NCBI GenBank assembly: GCA_021790995.1 | Contig: JAJYFA010000024.1 | Coordinates: forward strand, 1-33,948 | Source: Acidobacteriota bacterium | Lineage (GTDB): Bacteria > Acidobacteriota > Terriglobia > Terriglobales > Acidobacteriaceae | Length of the DNA stretch: 33,948 nucleotides | Reading direction: 5' to 3' | Part shown: one piece after another, positions 15,339 through 24,903 of the stretch | Layout of the letters: each line of letters begins with the position of its first letter | How positions within the stretch are numbered: position 1 is the first letter of the stretch | Notes under the pieces: generated by a model | Told to the model about the DNA's origin: nothing | Databases searched by the model: none | Seen by the model: the letters and a program-made list of their open reading frames with translations, nothing else | Translations under genes and position numbers: made by a program

Positions 15339-15755
15339 ATGGCATACAGCGATAAAGTCGTCGATCACTACAACAACCCGCGGAACGTGGGCACTCTGGA
15401 CAAGAACGCGGCCGAGGTGGGTACGGGCCTGGTGGGCGCGCCAGAGTGCGGCGATGTGATGCGCCTGCAGATCAAGGTCAACCCGGAGACGCAGGTGATT
15501 GAAGAGGCCAGGTTCAAGACCTTTGGCTGCGGCTCGGCGATTGCCAGCTCATCGCTGGCGACGGAGTGGATCAAAGGCCGCACCGTCGACGATGCGTTGA
15601 GCATCAAGAATACGGACATTGTGAAGGAGCTTTCGCTGCCGCCGGTCAAGATTCACTGTTCGGTGCTGGCAGAAGACGCGATTCGCGCGGCGATTGGCGA
15701 CTGGAGAAAGAAGAACGGCGTTGCCAGCGAGACTGCTGAAGCGCAGGCGAAGTAA
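15339..15755 (+). CDS. iscU: Fe-S cluster scaffold protein IscU
   Basis: IscU is the scaffold on which [2Fe-2S] clusters are built before transfer by HscA/HscB. The 138-residue product has all ligands: Cys37 and Asp39 in GAPECGDVM, Cys64 in FGCGSAIASSS, and His106/Cys107 in KIHCSVLAEDAI. The LPPVK motif at residues 100-104 is the exact HscA recognition site. Motifs identify ISC-type IscU, not SufU (which has a zinc insert). ATG start. Confidence 0.97.
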   Translation: MAYSDKVVDHYNNPRNVGTLDKNAAEVGTGLVGAPECGDVMRLQIKVNPETQVIEEARFKTFGCGSAIASSSLATEWIKGRTVDDALSIKNTDIVKELSLPPVKIHCSVLAEDAIRAAIGDWRKKNGVASETAEAQAK

Positions 15756-15787
15756 AAACGCGCCGCAGTGGCAAAAGGACAAAAATC

Positions 15788-16207
15788 ATGGTTGACATCG
15801 TTACTCTCGAATCGAAGCCCACGCAGACGCCGGCCGTGGCCGAGCCGCAGGCATCCGCTCCGCAGGTGGTTGCGCACGGTTTGCATGTGACTCCCAAGGC
15901 CGTCCAGCGCATCCGGGCGGTTCTTGCGAAGGAAGGCATCTCGCCCGAAGAGGGAGGACTGCGCCTGGGTGTGAAGGGCGGCGGTTGCTCGGGGCTTTCT
16001 TACGTCATCGCGTTCGATAGCCATCCTCGCGAGCACGATCGCATCTTCACGTTCGAAGGCGTGCGCGTGTTTATCGATCCCAAGAGCTTCGTCTACCTGA
16101 ACGGGATGACGCTCGACTACGAAGAGACGCTGATGCGCCAGGGATTCAACTTTATCAACCCGAACTCCACGCGCTCCTGCGGTTGCGGCACGTCATTTTC
16201 GGTGTAG
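15788..16207 (+). CDS. iscA: A-type Fe-S carrier protein IscA
   Basis: IscA-type proteins carry Fe-S clusters, especially toward [4Fe-4S] targets. The conserved domain covers residues 32-139, with ligand cysteines Cys67 in GGGCSGLSY and Cys131/Cys133 in SCGCGTSF. The first 30 residues are an additional Pro/Ala/Gln-rich tail absent from E. coli IscA; an internal start is not obvious because no ATG lies before the domain. The family assignment is firm; separation from ErpA rests on operon position. Confidence 0.94.
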   Translation: MVDIVTLESKPTQTPAVAEPQASAPQVVAHGLHVTPKAVQRIRAVLAKEGISPEEGGLRLGVKGGGCSGLSYVIAFDSHPREHDRIFTFEGVRVFIDPKSFVYLNGMTLDYEETLMRQGFNFINPNSTRSCGCGTSFSV

Positions 16208-16235
16208 AGCGCGGCGTGCGCGCAAAGGTCGATTC

Positions 16236-16943
16236 ATGCTGAAGGTTCTCGAGAACGCGGTTCCGGTTGCCTGCTGGTCCTGTTCCGTTGCGCATAACGA
16301 GTCCACGCTCTTCTGTCCGCATTGCAGCAAGATCCAGCCGCCGTCGGTGGGCGATTACTTTTCCGCCTTTGGGCTCCAGCCCCGGCTGAGCATCGACCTG
16401 GCTGCACTGGAGTTGGAATTTCATCGTCTCAGCCGCAGGTTGCATCCCGACCGCTTCGCTCGCGCCACTGACAACGAAAAGCAGTGGAGCCTTGCGGACA
16501 CGGCGCTGCTGAACGACGCCTATCGCACGCTCAAGGATCCTCTGCGCCGCACGGAGTACCTGCTGAAGCTCGTGGGCGCGGAAACCAATGGCTCTGCCGC
16601 GGTCTCTGGAGACGGCGAATCAACCGCAAAAAAGCAAAGAAAAACTCCCGCCGATCTGCTGGAAGAGGTCTTCGATCTGAATATGCAGATCGAAGAGATG
16701 CGGATGGCGAAGAAGTCAGGCAGGGACGATCCGCAACTGCGCGAGAGCCTGCGCATGGCCCAGGAAAAGTTTGAGGGAATGGTCGGCGCGGTGGACCGCG
16801 ACCTGCGGGCACAGTGGGCGATTTGGGATACTGGCGATGAGAGCGCGCGCAAGCCGGCAGAACGTGCGATGGTGGCGTTGCTCGATCGCAGGCGTTACCT
16901 GAGCAACCTGGTGCGCGATGTGAATGAGATTCTGGGAGATTGA
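16236..16943 (+). CDS. hscB: Co-chaperone HscB with N-terminal zinc-binding motif
   Basis: HscB is the J-domain partner of HscA that brings IscU to the chaperone. This 235-residue version has a CWSC...CPHC tetracysteine motif (Cys13, 16, 27, 30) ahead of the J domain, which contains the HPD motif at 70-72. VGDYFSAFGLQ and LNDAYRTLKDPLRRTEYLLKL are classical HscB/HSC20 segments. A C-terminal three-helix IscU-binding domain follows, with a linker of about 25 charged residues. E. coli HscB lacks the zinc motif, whereas human HSC20 and related proteins have one. The linker between J and C domains is also longer than in E. coli. Confidence 0.94.
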   Translation: MLKVLENAVPVACWSCSVAHNESTLFCPHCSKIQPPSVGDYFSAFGLQPRLSIDLAALELEFHRLSRRLHPDRFARATDNEKQWSLADTALLNDAYRTLKDPLRRTEYLLKLVGAETNGSAAVSGDGESTAKKQRKTPADLLEEVFDLNMQIEEMRMAKKSGRDDPQLRESLRMAQEKFEGMVGAVDRDLRAQWAIWDTGDESARKPAERAMVALLDRRRYLSNLVRDVNEILGD

Positions 16944-16952
16944 ACAGCAGAG

Positions 16953-18893
<1,941 letters not shown>

Positions 18894-18931
18894 CAGCGAG
18901 TCAGCAAGTCGGCAGGGAAGGTACGAGAACG

Positions 18932-19351
18932 ATGAGCGAGACATCTACAGGGCAAACAATTCCCTCGGACAAGTTGGTTCGTGTGACGTTTCTACCCGAG
19001 GGGCGCACGGTGGAGTTCGAGTTCGGTGCGATGCCCTGGGATCGCCACGGCAGACCCATGTCGTTTCTCGATGTGGCGGAAAACTTCAGCGTCGAACTCG
19101 ATCACGCCTGCGGCGGCTCGTGCGCCTGTACCACCTGCCACCTGTGGATCAAGGAAGGCGCGGAGGGCCTGAGCGAAGCCGAAGACGATGAACTCGACCG
19201 CCTCGATATGGCCGCCGACCGGCAGTTGAACTCGCGCCTCGGCTGCCAGGCCGTGATTACCCGTCCCGGCAACTACGTGGTTGAGATTCCGAGCTGGAAC
19301 CGCAACTACGTCTCCGAAGGCAAGCCTTCGCCGCTGGCGCAACAAAAGTAA
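18932..19351 (+). CDS. fdx: ISC-type [2Fe-2S] ferredoxin
   Basis: Fdx supplies electrons for sulfur reduction and cluster coupling on the ISC machinery. The 139-residue protein has the adrenodoxin-type ligand set Cys60, Cys66, Cys69 in HACGGSCACTTCHLWI and Cys105 in RLGCQAV, matching E. coli Fdx spacing. An additional non-ligand cysteine (64) is also shared with E. coli. Near residues 32-42 a short insert (MPWDRHGRP) lengthens the loop before the cluster region, and the N-terminal 15 residues are extra. The start ATG lies 38 bases after hscA. Confidence 0.95.
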   Translation: MSETSTGQTIPSDKLVRVTFLPEGRTVEFEFGAMPWDRHGRPMSFLDVAENFSVELDHACGGSCACTTCHLWIKEGAEGLSEAEDDELDRLDMAADRQLNSRLGCQAVITRPGNYVVEIPSWNRNYVSEGKPSPLAQQK

Positions 19352-19360
19352 AGAGGCCCC

Positions 19361-19579
19361 ATGCCGCGCGAAATCCATTGGACAGACGCCGAAGAGATCG
19401 GCATTCAACTGGCGGAGAAGTTTCCCTCTCTCGATCCGCTCACGGTGCGGTTTACCGATCTGCACCGCTACGTGACGGAGCTTGAAGGATTCGCCGACGA
19501 TCCCGCAAAGTCGAACGAGGCGAAGCTGGAAGCGATCCAGATGGCATGGCACGAGGAGTTCACGGACGCGCGGCAGTGA
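19361..19579 (+). CDS. iscX: IscX, small acidic regulator of IscS
   Basis: IscX binds IscS and modulates cluster assembly according to iron. The 72-residue protein has the family hallmarks IHWTDAEEIGIQLAEKFPSLDP, TVRFTDLHRYVTELEGF and the DDPAKSNEAKLEAIQMAW region, aligning along nearly all of E. coli IscX. It closes the operon nine bases after fdx. The convergent GH3 gene ends 19 bases later, without an evident terminator between. Confidence 0.96.
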   Translation: MPREIHWTDAEEIGIQLAEKFPSLDPLTVRFTDLHRYVTELEGFADDPAKSNEAKLEAIQMAWHEEFTDARQ

Positions 19580-19598
19580 CGTGTCTGGCCGCCACGGC

Positions 19599-21890
19599 TT
19601 ATGGTTTGAGCGCGAATCGTGTGCTCAGCGTTGCTTCAGAGGAGCCTCCGACCCATGCGGTGAAGTTGCCGGGCTCAACCGCCCATTTCTGCGCGGTGTT
19701 CCAGACAGCCAGTTGCTCGCAGGGAACGCGGAAGGTGACGGTCGCGGTCTGTTGCGGCTTGAGGTGGATACGCGAGAATCCCTCGAGCGAGCGGCGCGGC
19801 GTTTCTACGCTATTCACATCTTCGCGCATGTAGAGCTGCGCCACCTCGTCTCCTTCCACATTGCCGGTGTTGGTCACGTCGACCGTGATCCGGATCTCGC
19901 CGCGCGTGCCCTGAGCGGGCGGCTGCGCTACCAGATGGTCGTAGCGAAACGTGGTGTAGCTCAATCCGAATCCAAACGCGAACAGTGGCTTACCGTCGCT
20001 GTCACGGTACTTGAGGACGCGTGATGGATCGGAGTTGTAATAGTCAGGAAGCTGCCCCGTGCTGCGCGGGAAGGTGATGGTCAGCCGTCCGGCGGGATTG
20101 TTGTCGCCGAAAAGCGTCTCCGCAATGGCCGTGCCGCCGAACTCGCCGGGATACCACGCTTCGAGTATGGCGGGCACGTGGTCCTTTGCCCATCCGATCG
20201 TCAAGGGCCTGCCGTTCTCAAGCACCAGCACCGTGGGCTTGCCCGTGGCCATAACGGCTTCGAGAAGCTGTTCCTGATTGCCAGGCAGATCGAGATTGGA
20301 GCGGTCGTTGCCCTCGCCGGAGATGCCCTGATGCTCGCCCATCCCGAGAATGACCGCATCCGCATTTTTCGCCGCTGCTACTGCGGCCGCGATGTCGCTT
20401 CCGTCGTTGAAGGAGATCTGCGCCTTGGGCACAATTGCGCGAATCCCATCAAGCATGCTGATGCGACGGCCGTTTTTTTCGTTCTCGTAATCGGCATAGC
20501 GCGCCGCGTTGGCGTTGGGGCCGATGACAGCGATGCGCCCCAGCGATTTTGAAAGCGGCAGCAGATGGTTGTCGTTCTTGAGCAGAGTCATGGATTCCCG
20601 CGCCGACTCCAGCGACACCGCCAGATGCGCAGGCGAGCGCCACACCTTTGCCTTCACGGCGGGATCGACGTAGGGATGGTCGAAGAGACCGAGCATGAAC
20701 TTGACGCGCAGCACGGAACGTACGGCGCGGTCCAGGTCAGCCTGCGACAGTGAGCCATCGTGCACGCAATCGATGAGCGCCTTCTGAAAGACATCGTGCG
20801 GAAAATCGTAGAACTGCATATCCACGCCGGAGCGGATGGCCATGCACGCGGCGTCTTTGGGCGTGGCCGCAACATAATGCACGTCATAGAGCTGGCGTAT
20901 CGCGCCCAGGTCGGAGAGCACGAATCCTTTAAAGCCCCATTCGTTGCGCAGAATGCCGTTGAGCAGCATCGGATCGGCTGTGATGGGAATGCCGTCAATT
21001 TCGTGATAGGCGGCCATCACGGCCATGGCGTGTCCCTCGCGGATCGCAGGCTCGAAGGACTTGAGCATGACGGAGCGCAGTTCGCGTTCGCCGATGTGCA
21101 CCGGCGAGGTGTTGGTGCCGCCCTCCGGCGATCCATGCCCCGCAAAGTGCTTGGGTTCGGCGACGACGGTGTGATCGGTGTCGAGGCTTTCGCCTTGCGC
21201 ACCCTGAACGTAAGCCAGGCCTAACTGTCCGGTTAGATAGGGATCCTCGCCGAAATCCTCTTCCACGCGGCCCCAGCGTGGATCGCGGGCAACATCCAGA
21301 ACCGGAGCCAGGATCATGTCGGCTCCGGTCGAGCGGGCTTCGGAGGCGATGGCGGCAGCGGTCTGGCGCGCCATCACGGGATTCCATGTGGCAGCCAGGT
21401 TGAGCGGCGCGGGAAACACGGTGCCGGTGTTGAATCCCAGAAGGCCCTCCTCAATGAACAGAACGGGAATGCCGAGCCGATTGTGCGCAATGACCCAGTG
21501 TTGAATCGCGTTTGCCTGCTGCGGCGTGGGATAGAGATCGTGGACGCTGCCGGCGCCGAGCGAGCCCAGCAGCGCCTGCGCCTTTTCCGGCAGAAAAACC
21601 GCGTCAGGCGGGGTGTGCGATTCGTCGAGATGCGCGCTCATCAACTCCTTTGCTCCGTGGTACATGTCGAGCTGGCGCACCTTCTCTTCGAGGGTCATGC
21701 GGCCGAGCAGATCGTCGAGGCGGCTCTCAATCGGCGCGTTCGCCTGGCGGTACAGGGCGTGAGCGCCGGCTTTTGTCTGCGATTGCTGAGCCCCAAGCGG
21801 TGCAACACAAACTAAGAAACCAAAAGCAGCCGCGGCAAACGAGAGCGGAGTTGACAGAGGAAGATTTGCCATTTTTGTCATGAGGGACAT
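19599..21890 (-). CDS. Secreted glycoside hydrolase family 3 (beta-glucosidase/xylosidase type)
   Basis: The 763-residue enzyme has a signal peptide (cleavage near AQQ, residue 34-36), a GH3 N-terminal TIM barrel (about 55-390), a GH3 C-terminal domain (about 420-630) and a fibronectin III-like domain (about 680-750). Motifs are RDPRWGRVEEDFGEDPYL, EPKHFAGHG and the expected nucleophile Asp327 in VLSDLGA, where most relatives have Trp after Asp. The C-terminal part contains GMGEHQGISGEGNDRSNLDLP, typical of BglX-like enzymes. Such enzymes cleave terminal beta-glucose or xylose from oligosaccharides in the periplasm. It follows a secreted SGNH esterase by 63 bases on the same strand. Confidence 0.92.
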   Translation of the reverse strand: MSLMTKMANLPLSTPLSFAAAAFGFLVCVAPLGAQQSQTKAGAHALYRQANAPIESRLDDLLGRMTLEEKVRQLDMYHGAKELMSAHLDESHTPPDAVFLPEKAQALLGSLGAGSVHDLYPTPQQANAIQHWVIAHNRLGIPVLFIEEGLLGFNTGTVFPAPLNLAATWNPVMARQTAAAIASEARSTGADMILAPVLDVARDPRWGRVEEDFGEDPYLTGQLGLAYVQGAQGESLDTDHTVVAEPKHFAGHGSPEGGTNTSPVHIGERELRSVMLKSFEPAIREGHAMAVMAAYHEIDGIPITADPMLLNGILRNEWGFKGFVLSDLGAIRQLYDVHYVAATPKDAACMAIRSGVDMQFYDFPHDVFQKALIDCVHDGSLSQADLDRAVRSVLRVKFMLGLFDHPYVDPAVKAKVWRSPAHLAVSLESARESMTLLKNDNHLLPLSKSLGRIAVIGPNANAARYADYENEKNGRRISMLDGIRAIVPKAQISFNDGSDIAAAVAAAKNADAVILGMGEHQGISGEGNDRSNLDLPGNQEQLLEAVMATGKPTVLVLENGRPLTIGWAKDHVPAILEAWYPGEFGGTAIAETLFGDNNPAGRLTITFPRSTGQLPDYYNSDPSRVLKYRDSDGKPLFAFGFGLSYTTFRYDHLVAQPPAQGTRGEIRITVDVTNTGNVEGDEVAQLYMREDVNSVETPRRSLEGFSRIHLKPQQTATVTFRVPCEQLAVWNTAQKWAVEPGNFTAWVGGSSEATLSTRFALKP

Positions 21891-21953
21891 TGAGATCTCA
21901 ACCTTTTTGCTTGGAGGTCATTCTGCCGGCGCGGATCTTGCGCAATGCTGTCT

Positions 21954-22796
21954 TTACATTGTCTGCGAGCGGCGCAGGCCGCCCTGGAGCGCCCGCTCGA
22001 TTCCAGCCTCCGCCAGCGGCGTCATGATGGCATAACCGGCTGGCAGCGGATGCACGCCGTCTTTGCTCAGCGTCGCAGGCAGGCCGCCGCGGCCGTCCTT
22101 CATCGCGGAGTAGTAGTCGACATAGACGTAGCCCTTTTGCGCTGCGTAATCCTTGAGCCACGCATTCACCTTGACGATCTTCGGCGCGGGTTCGTGTCCC
22201 GGCGCCCAGAGATAATCGAATGCCGGAAGCAGAGAGCAAATCACCACGTTGATTCCGTTCGCTGCGGCCAGTTCGGCCATGGACGCGATATTACCTTCGG
22301 TCTGTTCGAGTGTCATCGGGCCGGTGTTGCCGGCGATGTCGTTGGTTCCCGCGAGGATGATGACGGCCTTCGGTTTTAGATCGATCACGTCCTGGCGGAA
22401 GCGGACAAGCATCTGCGGCGTGGTCTGGCCGCTGATGCCGCGATTGACATACGGTTTGCCGGGAAACGATTCAGCCAGGTTCCAGCCCTGCGTAATGGAG
22501 TCGCCCATGAAGACCACGCGATCCTCGCCCGGCTTCGGCGCGCCCAACATTTCATTCGCCTCCTTGAAGCGCGCCAGATTGCCAAAATCCACCAGCAGTT
22601 GCCGGTCGTGCGCGTTCCAGTAGGTATCGTTTGGATGGCCGGAGGGAGATGTCTGCGGCGCCGGAGTCGCCTGTGCGGCCTGAGCGTTGGACTCTGACGG
22701 CATATTCGCTTGCTGAGCAGGCAGCGATTTCGCGGTGAAAAGCCCCGCCAGCAAGGCCGCGATCCACAATGTGTTGCATATAGACTTGCGTTTCAC
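21954..22796 (-). CDS. Secreted SGNH/GDSL-family hydrolase
   Basis: This 280-residue protein has a signal peptide (about residues 1-28), a Gln/Ala/Pro-rich linker, then an SGNH hydrolase domain. Block I FMGDSITQG gives Ser100, block II has GISGQT, block III AGTNDIAG gives Asn152, and block V DGVHP gives Asp246/His249. It resembles the platelet-activating-factor acetylhydrolase-like branch, which contains several carbohydrate deacetylases. Placement just upstream of a secreted GH3 enzyme suggests deacetylation of plant or microbial oligosaccharides. Start is GTG at 22796; a TACAAT hexamer at 22859-22864 may be the -10 box. Confidence 0.88.
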   Translation of the reverse strand: MKRKSICNTLWIAALLAGLFTAKSLPAQQANMPSESNAQAAQATPAPQTSPSGHPNDTYWNAHDRQLLVDFGNLARFKEANEMLGAPKPGEDRVVFMGDSITQGWNLAESFPGKPYVNRGISGQTTPQMLVRFRQDVIDLKPKAVIILAGTNDIAGNTGPMTLEQTEGNIASMAELAAANGINVVICSLLPAFDYLWAPGHEPAPKIVKVNAWLKDYAAQKGYVYVDYYSAMKDGRGGLPATLSKDGVHPLPAGYAIMTPLAEAGIERALQGGLRRSQTM

Positions 22797-22858
22797 TCCA
22801 GGTCTCCATTCTCGACGAAATCACGCGGCGGCAATTCGCCACATCTCCACGCGCTTCG

Positions 22859-22864
22859 ATTGTA
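22859..22864 (-). promoter_or_regulatory. Possible -10 box of the esterase/GH3 unit
   Basis: TACAAT on the minus strand lies 62 bases before the esterase GTG. No strong -35 is visible. Confidence 0.35.
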
Positions 22865-22921
22865 GGCAATTGCCCCCGGGGTCAGCCAGATGTCTGCGGG
22901 TGGCGCTCGAACGGCGCACGA

Positions 22922-22927
22922 TAAAAT
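22922..22927 (+). promoter_or_regulatory. -10 hexamer directly upstream of gatB
   Basis: TAAAAT ends six bases before the gatB ATG, and no Shine-Dalgarno sequence fits between. Starting seven bases downstream of the hexamer would place the first transcribed base on the A of the ATG. The preceding GCACGA is also found before the fabD hexamer. Confidence 0.5.
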
Positions 22928-22933
22928 TCAATC

Positions 22934-24451
22934 ATGTCTGCCGCTGCAATCGCTCCCGATGTTCTGGCCAAGTATGAACCCGTGATCGGCCTCGAAGTGC
23001 ACGTGCAACTGCTTACTGCGACCAAGGCGTTCTGCGGTTGCGCCAACCGGTTTGGCGCGGAGCCAAACACGAATGTCTGTCCGGTTTGCCTGGGACTGCC
23101 GGGCGCGCTGCCGGTGTTGAACGAGAAGGCCGTCGAGTTTGCCACTCTGGCTTCGCTGGCGCTGAACTGCCAGGTGCGGGAGCGGTCGATCTTCGCGCGC
23201 AAGAATTATTTCTATCCCGATCTGCCGAAGGGCTACCAGATTTCGCAGTACGACAAGCCGCTCGCCGAGCACGGATGGATCGAGGCGCCTACGGCGGATG
23301 GAGGCAGAAAGACCGGGGTCCCCGCGGACAGGTCTTCGTCCGTGGGGTGGAAGCGGATCGGCATCACGCGCCTGCACATGGAAGAGGATGCGGGCAAGAG
23401 CCTGCACGATGGCTTCCATGATTCCGCCACGCGCACCTATCTCGACCTGAACCGCTGCGGCACGCCGCTGGCCGAGATTGTCAGCGAGCCCGACATGCGC
23501 ACGCCCGACGAGGCCTTCGAGTACCTCACGCGGCTCAAAGAGATCCTGCTCTACGCCGGCGTCTCCGACTGCAACATGGAGGAGGGATCGCTGCGCTGCG
23601 ATGCCAATGTAAGCGTCAGGCCGCGGGGACAAGAGCAATTCGGCGCCAAGGTCGAAGTGAAGAACGTGAACAGCTTCAAATTCATTCGCGCGGCTCTGGA
23701 GTACGAGATCGAGCGCCAGATCGAAGTGCTCGAGTCGGGCGGGCGCGTGGCGCAGGAGACGCGGCTCTGGAACGCGAACGAGGGACGCACCTACTCGATG
23801 CGCTCGAAGGAACAGGCGCACGATTACCGGTATTTTCCCGAGCCGGATCTGCCGCCTTTATTTGTCTCGGCAGAGTTTTTGTCCGAGGCCAGAAAAAGGC
23901 TGCCGGAGCTGCCCGAGGCGCGGCGCGCACGCATGATTGCGGAATACGAATTATCGGTGCAGGACGCGCACACGCTGACGGCATCGCGCGAGTTCGCGGA
24001 CCGCTTTGAGGCGGCGGCCAAGACGGCGCGCAATCCGCGGCGCGTGGCTAATGTGCTGCTGAGCGAGGTGGGCGGACGGCTGAAGGCGCTGGGACTCGAA
24101 CAGGAGCAGTCGCCGGTGTCGATGACGGGTATTGTGCTGGCCGCCGATCTGCTCGACGAGGGCAGGATCAGTTCGAAGCAGATGAAACAGCTCTTCGATG
24201 TTTGCTTCGAAAAGAGCGAAGACTTCGGCCCGGTCTACGAGCGCGAGAAGCCGCAGCAGATTACCGACGCCGGTGCCATTGAAAAAATGATTGACGATGT
24301 GATTGCGGCCAATCCCAAACAGGTGGAGCAGTATCGCGCAGGAAAGAAGACCATGGCCGGATTCTTCGTCGGCCAGGTGATGCGCGCTTCGAAGGGGCAA
24401 GCCAATCCTGCGCTGCTGAATGAGCTGGTGGTGAAGAAGCTGGAAGGGTAG
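22934..24451 (+). CDS. gatB: Aspartyl/glutamyl-tRNA amidotransferase subunit B
   Basis: GatB, with GatA and GatC, converts misacylated Glu-tRNA(Gln) (and Asp-tRNA(Asn)) to the amide form. The 505-residue product shows GLEVHVQLLT, FCGCANRFGAEPN, NVCPVCLGLPGALPVLN, KNYFYPDLPKGYQISQYD, GITRLHMEEDAGKSLHD, RCGTPLAEIVSEPDM and NVNSFKFI, then the GatB/YqeY tail. Cysteines 34, 36, 49 and 52 form the zinc site. The protein is longer than the usual 475-485 residues because of an in-frame insert at residues about 124-139 encoded by a palindromic element. gatA and gatC are not in the window. Confidence 0.96.
   Translation: MSAAAIAPDVLAKYEPVIGLEVHVQLLTATKAFCGCANRFGAEPNTNVCPVCLGLPGALPVLNEKAVEFATLASLALNCQVRERSIFARKNYFYPDLPKGYQISQYDKPLAEHGWIEAPTADGGRKTGVPADRSSSVGWKRIGITRLHMEEDAGKSLHDGFHDSATRTYLDLNRCGTPLAEIVSEPDMRTPDEAFEYLTRLKEILLYAGVSDCNMEEGSLRCDANVSVRPRGQEQFGAKVEVKNVNSFKFIRAALEYEIERQIEVLESGGRVAQETRLWNANEGRTYSMRSKEQAHDYRYFPEPDLPPLFVSAEFLSEARKRLPELPEARRARMIAEYELSVQDAHTLTASREFADRFEAAAKTARNPRRVANVLLSEVGGRLKALGLEQEQSPVSMTGIVLAADLLDEGRISSKQMKQLFDVCFEKSEDFGPVYEREKPQQITDAGAIEKMIDDVIAANPKQVEQYRAGKKTMAGFFVGQVMRASKGQANPALLNELVVKKLEG
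23320..23347 (+). repeat. Palindromic element inside gatB
   Basis: CCCCGCGGAC and GTCCGTGGGG form a ten-position stem (one G-T pair) around the loop AGGTCTTC, followed by GGGGTGGAA with overlap. The folE element at 4974-5015 has the same structure with loop AGGACTTC. In gatB it encodes DRSSSVGW; in folE DRTSSRGW. The insertion interrupts the conserved GatB segment between the IEAPTADGG region and KRIGITR, where homologues have only a few residues. Confidence 0.75.
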
Positions 24452-24483
24452 TCGCACAAAACCGGTATCGAGAACCGGCTGCC

Positions 24484-24504
24484 GTGCGGGCTTCAAGCCC
24501 GCAC
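24484..24504. repeat. Perfect hairpin after gatB
   Basis: GTGCGGGCTT and AAGCCCGCAC are perfectly complementary around one central C. No T-run follows on the plus strand, although pyrimidine-rich CTTCCTTCC does. It lies 33 bases after gatB and 19 before the end of the convergent gene, so it may act as a terminator or mRNA-end hairpin. It shares a GGGCTT core with the palindrome at 9443-9466. Confidence 0.55.
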
Positions 24505-24522
24505 ACTTCCTTCCTTCCGCGC

Positions 24523-24903
24523 CTACTTCAGCTTCAGGTCTACGACAAATTCCTTGCGGTCGTCCCAGGAACTGACGGTCTTGACCGCGCTCTTCCTGCC
24601 GTTATTTTCCGCCCACAGGTCGAAGTCGACGCTCATATCGACCTGGGCGAAGTGGAAATGACCCATCGCCGTTGAACTGTAGCTGCGAATTGCCTTGGTC
24701 TTTTCGTTTTTGAGAAAGACGGTGGCGCCTACGACCGGCCTCGAGTTCGCGTCCAAAACCGCGCCCGATACCGTACGGTTACCGATGTTCTGCCCCCACG
24801 CAGCAGGCGCGATAAGCGCGGACCTCGACCCTCCCGGGATCGCGCCCAACGCCAGGAAACCGCATGCAATGGCAACCAGCCAGCCAGCCCGGCTCATTTT
24901 CAT
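24523..24903 (-). CDS. Secreted protein with carboxypeptidase-regulatory-like (CNA_B-type) domain
   Basis: The 126-residue product has an N-terminal hydrophobic signal segment (about 8-25, with cleavage perhaps near AWGQ) and one beta-sandwich domain from about residue 42. The pattern TVSGAVLDANSRPVVGATVFLKN is the classic opening of carboxypeptidase-D regulatory-like or CNA_B-type domains. A single such domain suggests surface attachment or a protein-binding module, not an enzyme. The start overlaps the stop of the LysW-like gene by four bases, with GAAGAGGA upstream as ribosome-binding site, so translation is coupled. Confidence 0.75.
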   Translation of the reverse strand: MKMSRAGWLVAIACGFLALGAIPGGSRSALIAPAAWGQNIGNRTVSGAVLDANSRPVVGATVFLKNEKTKAIRSYSSTAMGHFHFAQVDMSVDFDLWAENNGRKSAVKTVSSWDDRKEFVVDLKLK

